The notes beneath the pieces are model-generated. The model had not been told where the DNA came from. It ran no database searches and saw nothing but the letters and a program-made list of their open reading frames with translations. From Bathynomus jamesi (lineage: Eukaryota; Arthropoda; Malacostraca; Isopoda; Cirolanidae), in assembly GCA_023014485.1 (NCBI GenBank), contig JAJOZX010000999.1, forward strand, positions 395,001-459,000: 64,000 nt of DNA, given 5' to 3'. A program made the position numbers and the translations under genes. Shown piece after piece: positions 1 through 11,729 of the stretch. The first letter of the stretch is position 1, and each line of letters starts with the position of its first letter.

Positions 1-1111
1 CGAGGAGAAGCGTGAGGACGTCAGTGTCGGGTGACCAAACACAATTCTCGCCAAGCACTCTCAGCTATAGAAGCCAGGACTTGATGAGGAATCAGTGTAT
101 TAGCCTCTTCGTACGAATGATCTTCTTCAAAATCGTGGACCTTGATCTTGGTGTCGTACACGACAACCAGCTTGAAGGTACTTTACTGGAGAAGTGTTCC
201 AGCAAACCCTGAGCAAACATAGATGTCAGGCTACTCTTGGTCGTTGATGCAGATAGAATCTCCTTGAGAGACATGGTGAGCTTCATTCCTGGATGGATCT
301 TAAATTCCGTGGACGTCGCTGCTCTCTTCTGGCGCGTCTTGTTCTTCAGAGACAGATCCAGATAACGGTCAAAGACCACTCGACCTTCATTGTAGCCAAC
401 CATCATCCGCTCAATGCGCTTGATGAACGCCTCTTGAAGGTCAGAAAGCTTCCGCATGGTCGGTGTTTCCTTCATGCTCTGAAGCACAGCCATGGCGTCA
501 ACAATGAGAACTCGGGGTGGACGACCCGCCGGCGCTATATCGAGAAGAGGGGCAGGTTGTAGCGGTTGAGCCTTGGCTCCTTCAACGGCGTGCATCAGAC
601 TGGCCTTGTCCGCCGGGATATAGAGAGAGCCATCAACAGCGCAAAGGGAGCGTGGCACCACTGACATCTTATACTCGCCAATCGTCTCCTCTAGTTTTGG
701 CACCAGCTCAGGTCGGCTTCCTTGGATGATGAGAAATCACCCACGCGGACTTTAGTTTTCTCCATCCAGTTCGAGAAGGTCTTCAGTTTGAGCTTCTTCA
801 TTGAGTCCCAAACCGAGTGTTGATGTGGGCAGCAATCTGTCGTGAATGAACTCCTCAAAGCGCTTCTGACCCTTCTCTGCAAAGCGCAGAAGGTCGTCCT
901 TCGCATCTTCTGGTACAAGAGCTGATAAAACCAGGCTCTTCAAAGGAGACTTCACTGTGAATGGATTGCCCGCGCAATGTAGCTTGATGGAGTGACGGAG
1001 CTTCAGAGCGTTTGCTCTTGACCTCACAGCAACACCTCCGGAGAGCTGGTAGTGTTCACTTCGCTCAGAAGACTTGAAGGCTTGAGGGAAGCTGTTGAGG
1101 TACTGCTTCAC
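1..1111 (-). pseudogene. Broken gene of a multicopy invertebrate family with PIN/FEN-like motifs
   Basis: A minus-strand gene is readable through several frames and runs off the left edge. In order, the translation has a GNPF motif, a segment ending in FEEFIHDRLLP, then VWDSMKKLKLKTF, YKMSVVPRSL, VLIVDAMAVL, FDRYLDLSLKNKTRQKR, SLKEILS and, after a frameshift near 190, HSYEEANTLIPHQVL and finally SPDTDVLTLLL. I recognise these blocks as a family found in many copies in invertebrate genomes and usually annotated as uncharacterised. The acidic EEA(N/D)T and SPDTDV blocks resemble the metal-binding motifs of FEN/XPG-type PIN nucleases, so a nuclease-like fold is my inference. At least three frame changes (near 880, 700 and 190, plus one near 50) make it a pseudogene. 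The true start is unclear; the Met at 1111 is simply the first one available. Confidence 0.6.
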
Positions 1112-1269
1112 TATACGAGCGAGATGAAGTACTATATGACTAGGTTTATCGCTACCATGATAATGAATGACCTTGACTTCGATGTCGATCGTAACCGGAA
1201 GTCGGTGATAGCCACTTCCGGTCGCTTCGAAAGTGTCATAAATCGACTCAGCATCATCGAAAACCCTAA

Positions 1270-1567
1270 AACGACCCTAGGATCGTGAAAATCGGTTCAT
1301 TATTAGCGGAGATAGGTGCGGGGTCAGTCCGAGGGGGTCCCGGGACGGAAAAGACTCCCCAGAGGGGGTCGAGGGGTCGGAAGATTTGAACCCCATCATT
1401 TTCCGATAGTTTGACCCTAAATCAACCCGATAAAGCAAAAAAATCAATTTTAGCACGCAAATCCTACGGGAGCTGTTTTCATGACACTTCATACCACACT
1501 ATAATCAGCAACACCCCAACTGAGCTATTTCCAAAATTTGTCAAACATTTGTGTAAAATTGAATATT
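1270..1567. other. No feature recognised
   Basis: Short AT- and GC-mixed stretch with poly-A runs. I see no coding potential longer than chance and no repeat ends. Confidence 0.4.
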
Positions 1568-1575
1568 GTGTTTGT

Positions 1576-2491
1576 CAGACATGGGGAGTAATGTATTTGA
1601 AAATACTTAAATACATATTTAAATACATGTATTTATAAATACTTTTTGGAGAGTATATGTAATTACATATTTAAATACTTTCGAAAAGTATTTAGTATTT
1701 ATAAATACCTGTTTTTAAATACATTTTTAAAATACTTTTTTGTGAACTGTTCAATTTTGTGAGGATGTACAGTACTAACCACCCAGTATTTAACTGGTAC
1801 CACAGAACACAGTAAAACATTTTTCAAGGTGCTTGTGCTTCCAGAAAGTTCCAGGCTCAGCAGGCTGGAACTTTCTGGAAGCACCTTGAAAAATGGAACT
1901 TCCAGCCTGCTCTAGTGGCGATTGTCGCAGACTCAGCTGCAGTGCGGCAGCCGACAGTCTATCCTGAGGCATCGTCATAATTATGTGGTTGTGTAAAGTT
2001 CAGCGCTAACTGTGCAATTAGCCTTAGCCTATTGATCATATTAGACGAGGACAACATTTGTAACATGGCTGCAGCAAGTGGAAGTGGTGGAAAAGAAGGT
2101 GGTAAAATAGAAGTTGTTGATGGTGGAAGTGAAAATAAAAATAGCGAATCACACCTGCACCCACTTTTTGATTGAAAATATTTTTGAATAACTTCCAAAT
2201 ATGGTAGTAAAGTGAAGACTTTATGTCTTCTGTACCACAAAACAATTGCAGCGTCTACTTCTGCGACTTTTCGAATTTATTTGACTCTAAGCTGATGTTA
2301 GTGATTTTATGTGCATTTTGAAAAGTATCTAAATTGTATTTGAAATGTATTTAAATAGATTTTAGAAGTAATGTATTTAGTATTCAAATACTTTCCGAAA
2401 ACCTGTATTTTGTTTAGTATTTAATTACTTTTATTTTCAAGTAAAGTATTTATTATTTAAATACATCTAAAGTATTTACTGCCCATGTCTG
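1576..2491. mobile_element. hAT-type non-autonomous element, TSD GTGTTTGT
   Basis: The element begins CAGACATGGGGAGTAATG and ends CCCATGTCTG, so the ends are inverted repeats. It is flanked on both sides by the identical 8 bases GTGTTTGT (1568-1575 and 2492-2499), the TSD length of hAT elements. Both subterminal zones are crowded with AAATAC/GTATTT motifs in both orientations, a pattern typical of transposase-binding arrays. Inside, 1820-1895 forms a hairpin around a CCAGAAAGTTCCAG/CTGGAACTTTCTGG pair. Around 2065-2270 a plus-strand reading starting at ATG 2065 resembles the N-terminus and BED-type zinc finger start of a hAT transposase, but it has stops and no catalytic domain follows. Confidence 0.85.
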
Positions 2492-2499
2492 GTGTTTGT

Positions 2500-2995
2500 T
2501 TACTAATTACATCCGTCCATCTTTTTCGCCATCTATAATACTTTTCATAAAATTCTAACTGTATCACGATCAGAAGGACAAAATATATTACATTCAAAAC
2601 TTATTGTCCAAAGGTGTTATGAAGTCCACTACTACCTACGGATAGATTTATACATTAGTTTTAGTTATACCTAAAACAGAAAACCATGAGCACTCTGCTA
2701 AGTTAAGAAAATGTCTTCATACCCTTCGATTTCATGTCATTTGCCGGCGTATTTTACAATAATTATTAATTAAAAATAATTGAATTTAGTGACGTTGTAG
2801 CAGTGAAACAAAATGTCATGTTTCCGTCCTCTGATTGATCAAAGAAAGCTTTAGATTCATAGTCAGTTAGCTTAGGCCTGCTGTACATCCAAACTTTATA
2901 AGTCCTGTGGTGATCAAACTGGTAGGACCTAACACTGTTAACTCAAAACATAGGCAGCAGGGGTCGTTTTTTCTATTGGGTGCTACTTATCAATA
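2500..2995. other. No gene seen
   Basis: AT-rich sequence between two small DNA transposons. No ORF or repeat end that I can support. Confidence 0.4.
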
Positions 2996-3423
2996 GAGTA
3001 ACCCCCGATTTAGGCGCCCCCCCATTCGTGCGTTTTCAGTTCACGCGGTCCAAAAAATATTAATTTTTTAATAAATAAATAAAAAGGCACTGGTGGTTAA
3101 GAAGCCAGCTGCAAGAGACCCTAATGGTGAGTGTTATTTTTTTATTTATTACATGTTATTACTAATTTTTACTTTTTTTACAGATGACTTTATGTATTTA
3201 TTTATTTATTTAATTAATATTATTTTTTTGGCAGATAATAATTATTATTATTAATGTTGTATTTTACTTCATTTTATTTCATTTTTGGGGTGTCTTGGGG
3301 TTGGGGGGACCCGTACTAAGCACATTGAATTATACAGTATGTTATAGTTCCCCCAATTTACGCGAAATTCATTTTACGCAGAAGGTTCAGGAACGCATCT
3401 ACGCGTAAATCGGGCAATTACTG
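2996..3423. mobile_element. Tigger/pogo-like MITE with TA target duplication
   Basis: The left end reads GAGTAACCCCCGATTTAGGC and the right end, reversed, CAGTAATTGCCCGATTTACG, giving imperfect inverted repeats of about 20 bp. Each is flanked by TA. CAGTAA-type ends with TA duplication are usual for pogo/Tigger-like members of Tc1/mariner. The interior is AT-rich and non-coding. Confidence 0.65.
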
Positions 3424-3906
3424 TATTTAAACTTTAAAACCCTCCGCGCGTGCCACTATTATTTTTTTTCAAATGTAGGTTATAATAATATAATTTTAGA
3501 ATGTGTGTAGTATAATTAAATTATAGTTTATCTTTATAATAATACGTAAATACGGTATATAAACTGTAATAAAGTAGTAGTGGTAAATTATACACTGATA
3601 CAGTTTTTAACTTTTAACCATTATAAAAAACATTTTAAACATAAATAGTTATAAAAATTACATAAAAAGTACTAAAAAAATGTGTTTACAAAGGTCATGG
3701 TTACAGTGTGAGCAGTAAGTTGTTAAATTCATTTTATCCATTGCATTTAGGAAAAGCGATTTTTATATCAAAGTCAGCCCCGAGATGAATTTTTTCTTTT
3801 TTATTTTCGTAATAAATATACTTTTTTGTATTATTTTCTCTGTGAATTAGGGAGCCACACACAATATCTTTGCGTGTTACCCTGTGGCACGCGTGCCATG
3901 GGATGT
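3424..3906. mobile_element. Possible hAT 3' end fragment
   Basis: AT-rich non-coding sequence ending at CACGCGTGCCATGGGATGTC and GATCCCTG. This resembles the terminal sequence of a widespread hAT group (reverse: CAGGGATCGACATCCCATGG). The matching left end is not visible, so the extent is uncertain. Confidence 0.35.
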
Positions 3907-3950
3907 CGATCCCTGGCCTAGAGTAAGTTTAAATAAAGATACATCAACAT

Positions 3951-4144
3951 TAGGTGTGGCGGAAAATTATAGGACAATCAGTTTAACGTCTGTTGTAGGT
4001 AAGCTACTGGAATCAATAATTAGGGATCGTATAGTCGAATACTTAGAATTGCATAACTTGATTAGAAATACGCAGCACGGTTTTAAGCGAAACAAATCTT
4101 GCTTAACTAATCTTTTAGAATTTTTCCAAAGCGTGGTTGAAGTT
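3951..4144 (+). pseudogene. LINE-A copy 1, 5' part of reverse transcriptase
   Basis: The translation includes NYRTISLTSVVGKLLESII, then a segment ending in QHGFKRNKSCLTNLLEFFQ, which are RT finger/palm motifs of a non-LTR retrotransposon of the CR1/Jockey type. It matches LINE-A copy 3 (near 61370) almost base for base. The reading breaks at 4144 in the GAAGTT duplication and resumes at 13008, so this is the left half of one LINE copy split by an 8.86-kb insertion. The 5' end near 3951 is degraded and the endonuclease domain is absent. Confidence 0.85.
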
Positions 4145-4360
4145 AGCAGTATGGGCGCAAAATGGACGAGTGCAGGAATGTTCCAATGCAATGTTGATCA
4201 CTGTTGCAAAGGTGGGATGTTGCAAGGGGGTATGCAATGAAGGGGAGGGGGTTATGCAACAAGTTAATGCTACAAAGGGGAAGGGGATGGATCTTCGGGG
4301 GTAGAAGGGAGGATGACCTCCCCCCAAAGGGGTAGCCTTAACATAAGAACGAGAGAGGGG
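4145..4360 (+). repeat. Left inverted repeat of the 8.86-kb element
   Basis: G-rich sequence with a unit reading GGGGGTATGCAATGAAGGGG. It is the inverted counterpart of 12700-13007, and the right copy carries extra tandem units. Confidence 0.75.
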
Positions 4361-4815
4361 TGGTCGTCTGGCTCCAGCCAGACTCATAATGAGAGTTCAT
4401 CCGAGCGCCCGCTGTCTTATAAGGTGTAAATCCGTTAGTTGGCTTAATCCGCCAGTTGGCTTAGAAGGCGTAAATGGCTTGTTCAGGTGTACATTATTAG
4501 GGTTGAGTTGCCAGATTGCGCTATTTATTTAATTAAAGCATATATTATTGGCAGTTGGCTTAGAAATCCGTCAGTCGGTTTAGAAAGCGGAACCAGCCAT
4601 TTGGTATACATATAATTAAATAATAATGTCGTTCATATATACAACCAAAAGAATTAAATAAAACACCATTACATCATTCTGTTTATTTAGACAAATTATT
4701 GGAATAAATTTTGTGAAATATATAGAAAAAAATATACAATCCTATACAAACGATGGAATATATATGATCAACATATAAAATACAAAATAATAATAGTATA
4801 AGAAATACGAACGAG

Positions 4816-4868
<53 letters not shown>
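4361..4868. other. Interior of the 8.86-kb element, non-coding, ending in (TA)n
   Basis: Contains short near-repeats of a GCCAGTTGGCTTAG type (4430-4600) and a (TA)n run at 4819-4868 into which mariner 1 inserted. No gene seen. Confidence 0.5.
4819..4868. repeat. (TA)n microsatellite
   Basis: TA run immediately left of mariner 1. The frames through it are artefacts. Confidence 0.95.
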
Positions 4869-4870
<2 letters not shown>

Positions 4871-6647
4871 ATATGTCCCACAAAAAAGTACACCCAACTT
4901 TAGATTGTACTAACTCCTCCAAAAATTGAGATATTTTGGATCTGTTTGTTTGATTTAATATAGCAAATTATTCTTTGTTAACGTTCAAATTTATTCATGT
5001 TTAAACGATTTAGTGTTTAAGCATCTGCTTTTAACTGAAGGGTACAACAAAATGGATTGCGCAAAATTGGTCAATGAAAAAATAATGTGTGTGCTATCGA
5101 TGTAATGAAAAGACAAATACATAATAATAATACTTTAACATAATTTTAATAAGATACAAAGCAGATTTTTCTTTATTCCTTATTGCAAAAGTTATGCTTA
5201 GTTTCGTTTTCTTTCAACATGACCGCCATTCCTATCGATACAAATCTGGAGTCGAGCTCTCATCTTCCCCATCACTCTTTTGATAAGATCTGGATTGTCT
5301 TTTAACAAGTTGATTTCAGCTGTGATGCGAGTCCTCAAATCATCTAAATTGATAGGTTGTGATGCAAATACTCTATTTTTCAAATGACCCCATAAAAAGT
5401 AATCACACTGGGTCAAGTCAGAGCTTCTGGGAGGCCATTCAATGTCATGGCCTGTAGCAATTACTCTTTGGTGGAAGACTTCCTGCAAGCGTTCCTTCAC
5501 AATAACTCTCCTGTGAGCAGGAGCTCCGTCTTGCACCCACCAAATACGATTAAATCGGTTTCCATAAGTAATACGTATTTGTGGAAGGATTTCTCGGTCT
5601 ATCATTTCTAGGTAAGCTTCACCATTTAGATTACCATCGTAAAAGACCGGACCAATTACCGCTCCATTACCGCACAGTCCTACCCAGAGAGACAGTTTTT
5701 GTCTAGAGTTATTCTTTTCGTAGATATGATTGTCAGGTGGATGATTTTTTGGTGTATACTGACGGCAGATTTGTCTGTTCACTAGACCATTCATAAAAAA
5801 GGCCGCCTCATCTCCAACCACTAATTGTTCCGTGAATCTTTCTGGTTTTTCAAGAAACCACTGGGCAAATCTTAGGCGGCGAGGTAGATCTCCTTCAATG
5901 AGTTGATGTCGAATTTCCATTCTGTATGGGTACAAATTCAAATCCTCACGAACTATTCGATGAAATGACATGCGTGAGAGTTCTGTACCATTTCGCCTGG
6001 TGGACACTTTTGGATGTCTCTCTAATAAATGCCGAACATGCTGAATGTTCTCGTCTGTTCTTCCCGTCTTCGGATGGCCTGAACGTCCTTTGTTCAAATT
6101 GAGGACCGTTCCTTCTTCTTTGTATTTCCGAGCATTCTTCAAAATTGTATGTTTAGTTGGAGAAGCTCTATCGGGAAATTGCAGTTCGAAGGTATTCTGA
6201 ACTTGTTTTAAGCTTTTAGTTTGCAGATAGTTGTGACCATGAGAACGCGCTGCCTTCGTGTAAACTGCATGATAAGGGTTTCAAGGTTATTTATAAATTT
6301 AGTAATTCAGATTCTTCATTTATATGTATGACTCGTATCTTAGATACAAAAGTTCGAATTATTTAAAAAAATATTTGCAATATCCTTTGACGTAAAAAGT
6401 AGCACATTGGTTAAAGCAAGAGGAGCTATCTGGCTGGGAGAAATGATCATTCCGCGCAACCCATTTTGCTGTACCCTTCAGTTAAAAGCAGATGCTTAAA
6501 CACTAAATCGTTTAAACATGAATAAATTTGAACGTTAACAAAGAATAATTTTCTATATTAAATCAAACAAACAGATCCAAAATATCTCAATTTTTGGAGG
6601 AGTTAGTACAATCTAAAGTTGGGTGTACTTTTTTGTGGGACATATGG
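4869..6647 (-). mobile_element. Tc1/mariner element 1 (DD41D type), long TIRs
   Basis: Begins CCATATGTCCCACAAAAAAG and ends with the exact reverse, flanked by TA. The inverted repeats are unusually long, about 190-200 bp on each side (4869-5070 and 6455-6647), and nearly identical. The single gene inside is a rosa/Visitor-like DD41D transposase on the minus strand. The element lies in the (TA)n tract of the larger 8.86-kb element, so it is a later arrival. The high similarity of its two TIRs suggests a fairly young insertion. Confidence 0.9.
5198..6270 (-). pseudogene. DD41D mariner transposase, one-base frameshift
   Basis: DNA transposase that cuts and rejoins element 1 at TA sites. The first catalytic Asp is in VVGDEAAFF, the second in WWVQDGAPAH, and the third in SSDLTQCDYFLWG. 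Between the second and the last Asp (CDYF) I count 41 residues, which defines the DD41D (rosa/Visitor) group. The N-terminal helix-turn-helix region reads SLKQVQNTFELQFPDRASPT. From ATG at 6270 the frame runs FTRRQRVLMVT, then one base is missing near 6237, after which the frame NYLQTKSLKQ continues uninterrupted to the stop at 5198. Without that lesion it would be about 357 residues, normal length for the family. Apparently otherwise intact. Confidence 0.9.
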
Positions 6648-6717
6648 TATAATAAAAAAAAAATAATATAATACAAAACGATTGAGTATAACTATCAATA
6701 TAACAATACAGGAGAAG

Positions 6718-6718
<1 letters not shown>

Positions 6719-6777
<59 letters not shown>
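6719..6777. repeat. (TA)n microsatellite
   Basis: Interrupted TA dinucleotide run. A neighbouring phrase AAAACGATTGAGTATAAC is repeated near 8720, suggesting the tract belongs to the older host element. Confidence 0.9.
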
Positions 6778-6779
<2 letters not shown>

Positions 6780-8172
6780 GGCCGGGTCGAAAAGGAGTCA
6801 AGGTTAAGATTTTGCTTAGGTACATATTGCGAAGGTAATCATTTTGTAATAGTAGTATCCACACCAAAAATCAAGGATGTGGGACCTTCGCTACCCCCCC
6901 CCCTTACCGATACTCACTTTTTTCCATATGAATTTGTATGGGAAATAGGCCAAAAATCGAAAATCGTAAAATTCGACCCTAAATATTAATTTTTTTGCTT
7001 TCGGATGGCCAAAATCGGGTTCCCCGGCACGAATTACATCAGAATAGACCATTCACCAACTTTTTTTTAGATCGGGGGGGTAGGGGGTAGGGTCTTAAAT
7101 CCGGCGCTGACTCATAGCACCGGATATAAGACCTAATATTACATTATTTTTGTTTTTTTTCTTTCCAGATTCCTATTTAGGTACCTAGAATGTTAAAAGT
7201 TGTATTAAAATACTTATTTAATTTTAAAATATCAGTAATAAACAAAATATAGTTAAAATCTTATTAAATTAAATTATGGCTACTAGAAAAAGAAGCCACA
7301 ATGCAGCCTTTGGATATCCAGCAAAATTTTCATCTGCCATAACGCCATCAAAAGCTGATGTTGTAAGACACTTCCATTTTATTGTTAGAGAGGAAGAATC
7401 TAAAGCACAGGGTAAAATAAGTAAAAATTATTGCTATAACGTAATTGTTCAAGATATAAAAGAAATTTGGCAAAAATTTTCTTTCCCAACAATTGATACA
7501 AAGGGAATTTATATTAGAGTTACTAGACTTATAGGACATTTAGTTAACTTATCAACATCTTCTATGATAAAGAGAAATGAAAAATATTATGAAAAATTAA
7601 AGAAATATGACGAGATGTTTGACATATCTCCATGCCACTGTTATGATAAAGGCATAAGGGATAGAAAACTTTGTAGGTGTGAACATAAAATACCTATTAT
7701 AGAATGGGAAGCTTTCATTGGTCAAAAAGAAAGAAAAAACCAGTTAGGAAAAAATTGATAAAAAAACTACTTAACTAATTTGAGAAAGTTGGGCAAAATC
7801 AAAACAGCACAGGAAAGGGAAAAGAAATCAAAAGAAAAATTAAGAGAAGCAAGGGAATTTGTATCATCAGAAGTGATAGAAGATGGTAATGAAAATGAAG
7901 ATGTCGATTTTCAAGACAGAGGACAGATTATGAAGAAGACTTAGAATTAAAAAATAAATATAACAGTGTTTTATAAGCGAACTTTTGTAATAATAAAAAA
8001 ATTTCGAAGTAAATCGCAAATTATCTCGAATTTTCCGAATTTTCTGAAAAAACTGAAACCGATAGGGGGGTAGGGGTCCTCAGAATTAAAAAATATTTTA
8101 CCAGGGTGTTACTAGGATTGATTGAACCACCTCACACTATGTACGTAAGAAATAAAAAATTTCGACCGGGCC

Positions 8173-8174
<2 letters not shown>
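6778..8174 (+). mobile_element. TAGGCC-ended DNA transposon fragment, relative of the 26.6-29.8 kb element
   Basis: Left end TAGGCCGGGTCGAAAA, right end reversed TTAGGCCCGGTCGAAA. The surrounding (TA)n hides any TSD. It encodes only the N-terminal part of the protein family found intact at 27040-29283, so it is a deleted derivative of a related element. Confidence 0.65.
7276..7940 (+). pseudogene. N-terminal fragment of a transposase-like protein (TAGGGCGG family)
   Basis: Starting at ATG 7276, the frame gives a 160-residue product and, after a stop and frameshift near 7760, a basic, charged continuation (EREKKSKEKLREAREF) that stops near 7940. The part FDISPCHCYD...KLCRCEHKIPIIEWE aligns with FDIAACKC...CSCPKEKTVPKEE in the gene at 27040-29283, including the paired CxC motifs and the following Q-x-ERK. 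The CxC...CxC pattern suggests a metal-binding DNA-recognition module. No catalytic region is present. Confidence 0.65.
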
Positions 8175-8208
<34 letters not shown>

Positions 8209-8900
8209 CGCAAGGGGGTTCCTAAGCTCATGCTCTTGAGTGCTTTTTGTGCTCGTTTGTACATGCTTGTTCCTGGAGGTTTCACGTGCGCCCTCCCGGC
8301 CCTAGCACCCAAGGATGATGGGGCTCGACCCTGCAGTTCTTGTCATCCTTGGTCTTTTTCCACTTCGACTGTCCCCTCCACCCTTTCTTTTTCCTCTGTC
8401 TTTCCTCTCACTTTTTCTTTGTTTTCCCACCGAGATATGCCCTGTTAAATAGAGGCGAGTCGGTTCTTCCCAAACTTAAAATATATATATATATAATATA
8501 TATATATAATATATACACACACACACACACACACAATTATATTAAATATATTAAATAATTAAATAAATTAAATTATATTATATTAAATTATATTATATTA
8601 TATTAAATAAATTATATTAAATAATTAAATATATTGAAAATAAATACTGTACATACACTTTATCTTCTATTGCACTTAACTAAAATCAAAAAATAAAATA
8701 AAAAATAATGTAAGAAATACAAAACGATGGAGTATACCATCAATATAGCAGTGCAGGAGAAATAAGGGGTTCCAAAAAACCTTAGCCCCACCCATTTGCA
8801 GCTTACATGTTTACTTATATCGAAATAGTTTTTAGTGATTATAAAAATATATAAAATTGTTTATTTATTGCAGGTATTAAAATTACTCTAGCTGATAAAG
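8175..8900. other. Microsatellites and pyrimidine-rich non-coding sequence
   Basis: (TA)n at 8175-8205, then a CT-rich stretch (8330-8430), then (TA)n with (CA)n at 8481-8534 and AATTA repeats to 8640. The 72-residue frames here are simple-sequence artefacts. Confidence 0.6.
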
Positions 8901-8910
8901 TGATAATATA

Positions 8911-10019
8911 ATGGCTTCTCAATTAATTGGTGATTCGGAGAGGCAACGTGTGATAGATCGCATACGAGCAAACATTTCGGAAGCTCGTGATGCTGGAGCC
9001 ACCTTTATAACACGTTCATGGGTTGCCAAAAAGTTGCGAAGAAGTGAGGACTTCGTCAAAAGAAATTGGAATAAAACTTTGAATGAATGTGAAATGGATA
9101 CAACTAAATCTGGGCGCCCAAATTTGCCACTCTCTCAGGAAACAAAGGACATCACTGAAAGCGGTACGCGTAAGCCGAAAAACAGATGTGCTAAACTTTC
9201 TAGAGAGATCGAAGTGTTGAGAGGAAAGATCGTTAGTGGTGAGATCATTCGACTGTACCGTCATAGGCAAGGTTTAAAGCTTGGCATGAATTTCCAAAGC
9301 CAAGAAAAACTCAACTTAACATCGATGACAGAATGTGGTTTGCCCATTATCTTGAAGATTGGGATGTGGATGATTTCATGCATTTAGCTGTCTCCGATGA
9401 ATTTTTTGTTTACGTAACACGTCGGCCTAACTACCAAAATGATCGAGTGTGGGCCACAACACCAGATGAAATCGATGGCAATGAACATTATCGCGAATTA
9501 TTAAAAAGTCCAGACTGTGTTGGTGTGTTTGTTTTGTTCACTGCAAAGAAGCTCATGTGGGTGCTGAAGCCAAATGGTCAGAGTTGGGATGGACAGTATT
9601 TTCGTGATATTATTCTATCCCAGCATGTCATTCCTTTTCTAAGAAACCCAAACAATGTTATGGATGTCGATCAGGTCACACTTCTGCACGATAAGGCCCC
9701 CTGCTTTAAGGCATTAGCCACTCAACAGTTGTTGCGGAACCATGAGATCGATTTCTTTGGAAATGAAGAATGGCCAGGAAATTCTCCTGACCTGAACGTC
9801 TGTGAACACATTGGATCAGTTATAAAGGACAAGGTTGAATGTCTCTTGTTTCAAGAAGCTGCAGCAAATCGATTTTCGAAGGATACAATGACGCAACACA
9901 TTGAAACTGTTTTAGCAAATTTGCGTAACGATCAAGATCTATTGACGTCACTTTTGGCAAGCTACCCAAAGCGAATTCAGGCTGTCTTGGAAGCCAATGG
10001 CGGGAACACCAAGTTTTAA
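8911..10019 (+). pseudogene. Tc1/mariner transposase 2 (DD37E type), frameshifted
   Basis: From ATG 8911 the N-terminal domain has the helix-turn-helix region TFITRSWVAKKLRRS and a SGRPNLPLSQE linker. A frameshift near 9280 moves the reading to the frame with MWFAHYLEDWDVDDF. The first catalytic Asp is in AVSDEFFVYV, the second in LLHDKAPCF, and the Glu in SPDLNVCEHIG. I count 37 residues between the second Asp and the Glu, which is the ITmD37E arrangement. Stop codon at 10017-10019. I find no clear TIR pair; the 3' side runs within 30 bp into a SINE. It resides inside the 8.86-kb element. Confidence 0.85.
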
Positions 10020-10044
10020 TTGTTTCTCATTAAATGCAGGATTG

Positions 10045-10190
10045 CAGGATTGTAATTTCTTAGTACATACAATCCCCGATGAGCCGGGTGTACCTATGTG
10101 AGGTGGAGAGTAAAAGAAGCCAACTCACCACTTCATCAGATCAACTCGAGAGGAGGGGCGATAAGCTTAATCTTCGTGGAATCATCGCAC
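10045..10190 (+). mobile_element. SINE copy, 5'-truncated
   Basis: Shares the body of the SINE at 10360-10585: motifs CATACAATCCCCGATGAGCC, GAGAGTAAAAGAAGCCAACT and GAGGGGCGATAAGCTT. It lacks the tRNA-like head. It directly follows mariner 2. Confidence 0.7.
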
Positions 10191-10359
10191 GTAATAATAA
10201 TAATAATAATAAACCTTTCCATTTTTTTAATTTTCACTCATTCATTTCATTTCAATAACAGAGCCAATGTAAAGTTTTAACACAACTATGCAGATACCAC
10301 ACAAATTACATGCAAAGAAAAATAAAATAGATTTATATATAAAATGAATGTCTGGTTGG

Positions 10360-10585
10360 GCTGGTAGATAAATGGGCGCCCTAGTATCCTAGTGGTTAAG
10401 ACGCTGGGGTGCTGCTCGGATGCTGAGAGATCGAGTCCGGATGGTGACTGTAATTTCTTGGTACATACAATCCCCGATGAGCCGGGTGTACCTATATGAG
10501 GTGGAGAGTAAAAGAAGCCAACTCACTACTTCATCAGATCAACTCGAGAGGAGGGGCGATAAGCTTGACCTTCGTGTTAAAAATA
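10360..10585 (+). mobile_element. tRNA-derived SINE with A and B boxes
   Basis: The head GCCCTAGTATCCTAGTGGTT...GATCGAGTCCGG carries a pol III A box (TATCCTAGTGGTTAAGACGC) and B box (GATCGAGTCC) at tRNA-like spacing. The tail is the same as in the truncated copy at 10045-10190. Confidence 0.75.
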
Positions 10586-10834
10586 GGGACCGCATGTACT
10601 ATTGTGATTCACTCGGACTCAGTACTTGTGGGATGTACCGTTTTCTTTTCGATCCATTTTTATATTTTTTTAAAAATTTTGCTGTGACTACGACCATCAT
10701 AAACAAACTCGGTAAATGAGTTTCAATATACTTATAAAAAATTAAAGCTATGAATATTACATCCATATAGAATAAACAAGGCTTTCTGTGTGTGTGTGTG
10801 TGTGCCATCTTCAGTTTTTCAACTCTCTCTCTCT

Positions 10835-10886
<52 letters not shown>

Positions 10887-11389
10887 TTTTAAATTCAGTT
10901 TTACCTTCACTAGCAAAAGTAATTTTATTCAATTCCAATTGTTGAGTACTGCTGAAGTGCATGTGTGTTAATTTTGTAAAAAAATGTATAGTAGTAGTAA
11001 TAATAATAATAATAAACCTTTTCATTTTTTCATTTAAATGATGTAAAGGATTAACACGACAATGAAGAAGATACCACACAAATTACAGGAACAAAATTGG
11101 AGTGAGCAGTAGTTTCACTGTGGGTGTTCCATCCGAAAGTGTGTCGAGGTACCTTTGCGGTCAACCCTTTTGGTCGGCTCGGCGATTCACCTGTTTCGAG
11201 TTTATACCGTTAGATTTTTTTTTTTTTATTCGAGGAAAGGCAGCCTAAAGTTATTTTCAAAGAAAGGATCGCGGACAAGTTTAGAGATTTAAAATGTTGT
11301 TTATCGAGAATTATTTTGATCTGAAAACACGAATTTTCATAGCTTAGGATAAAAATAATTACAAAATTAATTAATACTTTGTTTTCCCC

Positions 11390-11422
<33 letters not shown>

Positions 11423-11680
11423 GAGACGATGTAAAGGTTTAACACACACACAGTTACAAATTGGGGACAACAGCATTCCGATACCTCTATGTTTTGGGGT
11501 GCCTCAGGCTATTCACGTGCGTAAAGTGACTGGAGTTTTACATCGTTACACATTTTTGTGGAATAAAAAGAGAAGTTGATTTTGAAAACATTTTATATAG
11601 AGAGGATGGCAAAAGTAAATGAATGTAATTTATTTACTAATTATTTATGATACACCTGTCTTTTTCTTGCAAAGATGTTA

Positions 11681-11729
<49 letters not shown>

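Noticed and set aside
4683..4922. 79-residue minus-strand frame with Tyr-Ile repeats
   Set aside because: Translation of a (TA)n microsatellite. The same applies to frames at 6613-6867, 10599-11079, 11637-11924, 21353-21786 and 30054-30257.
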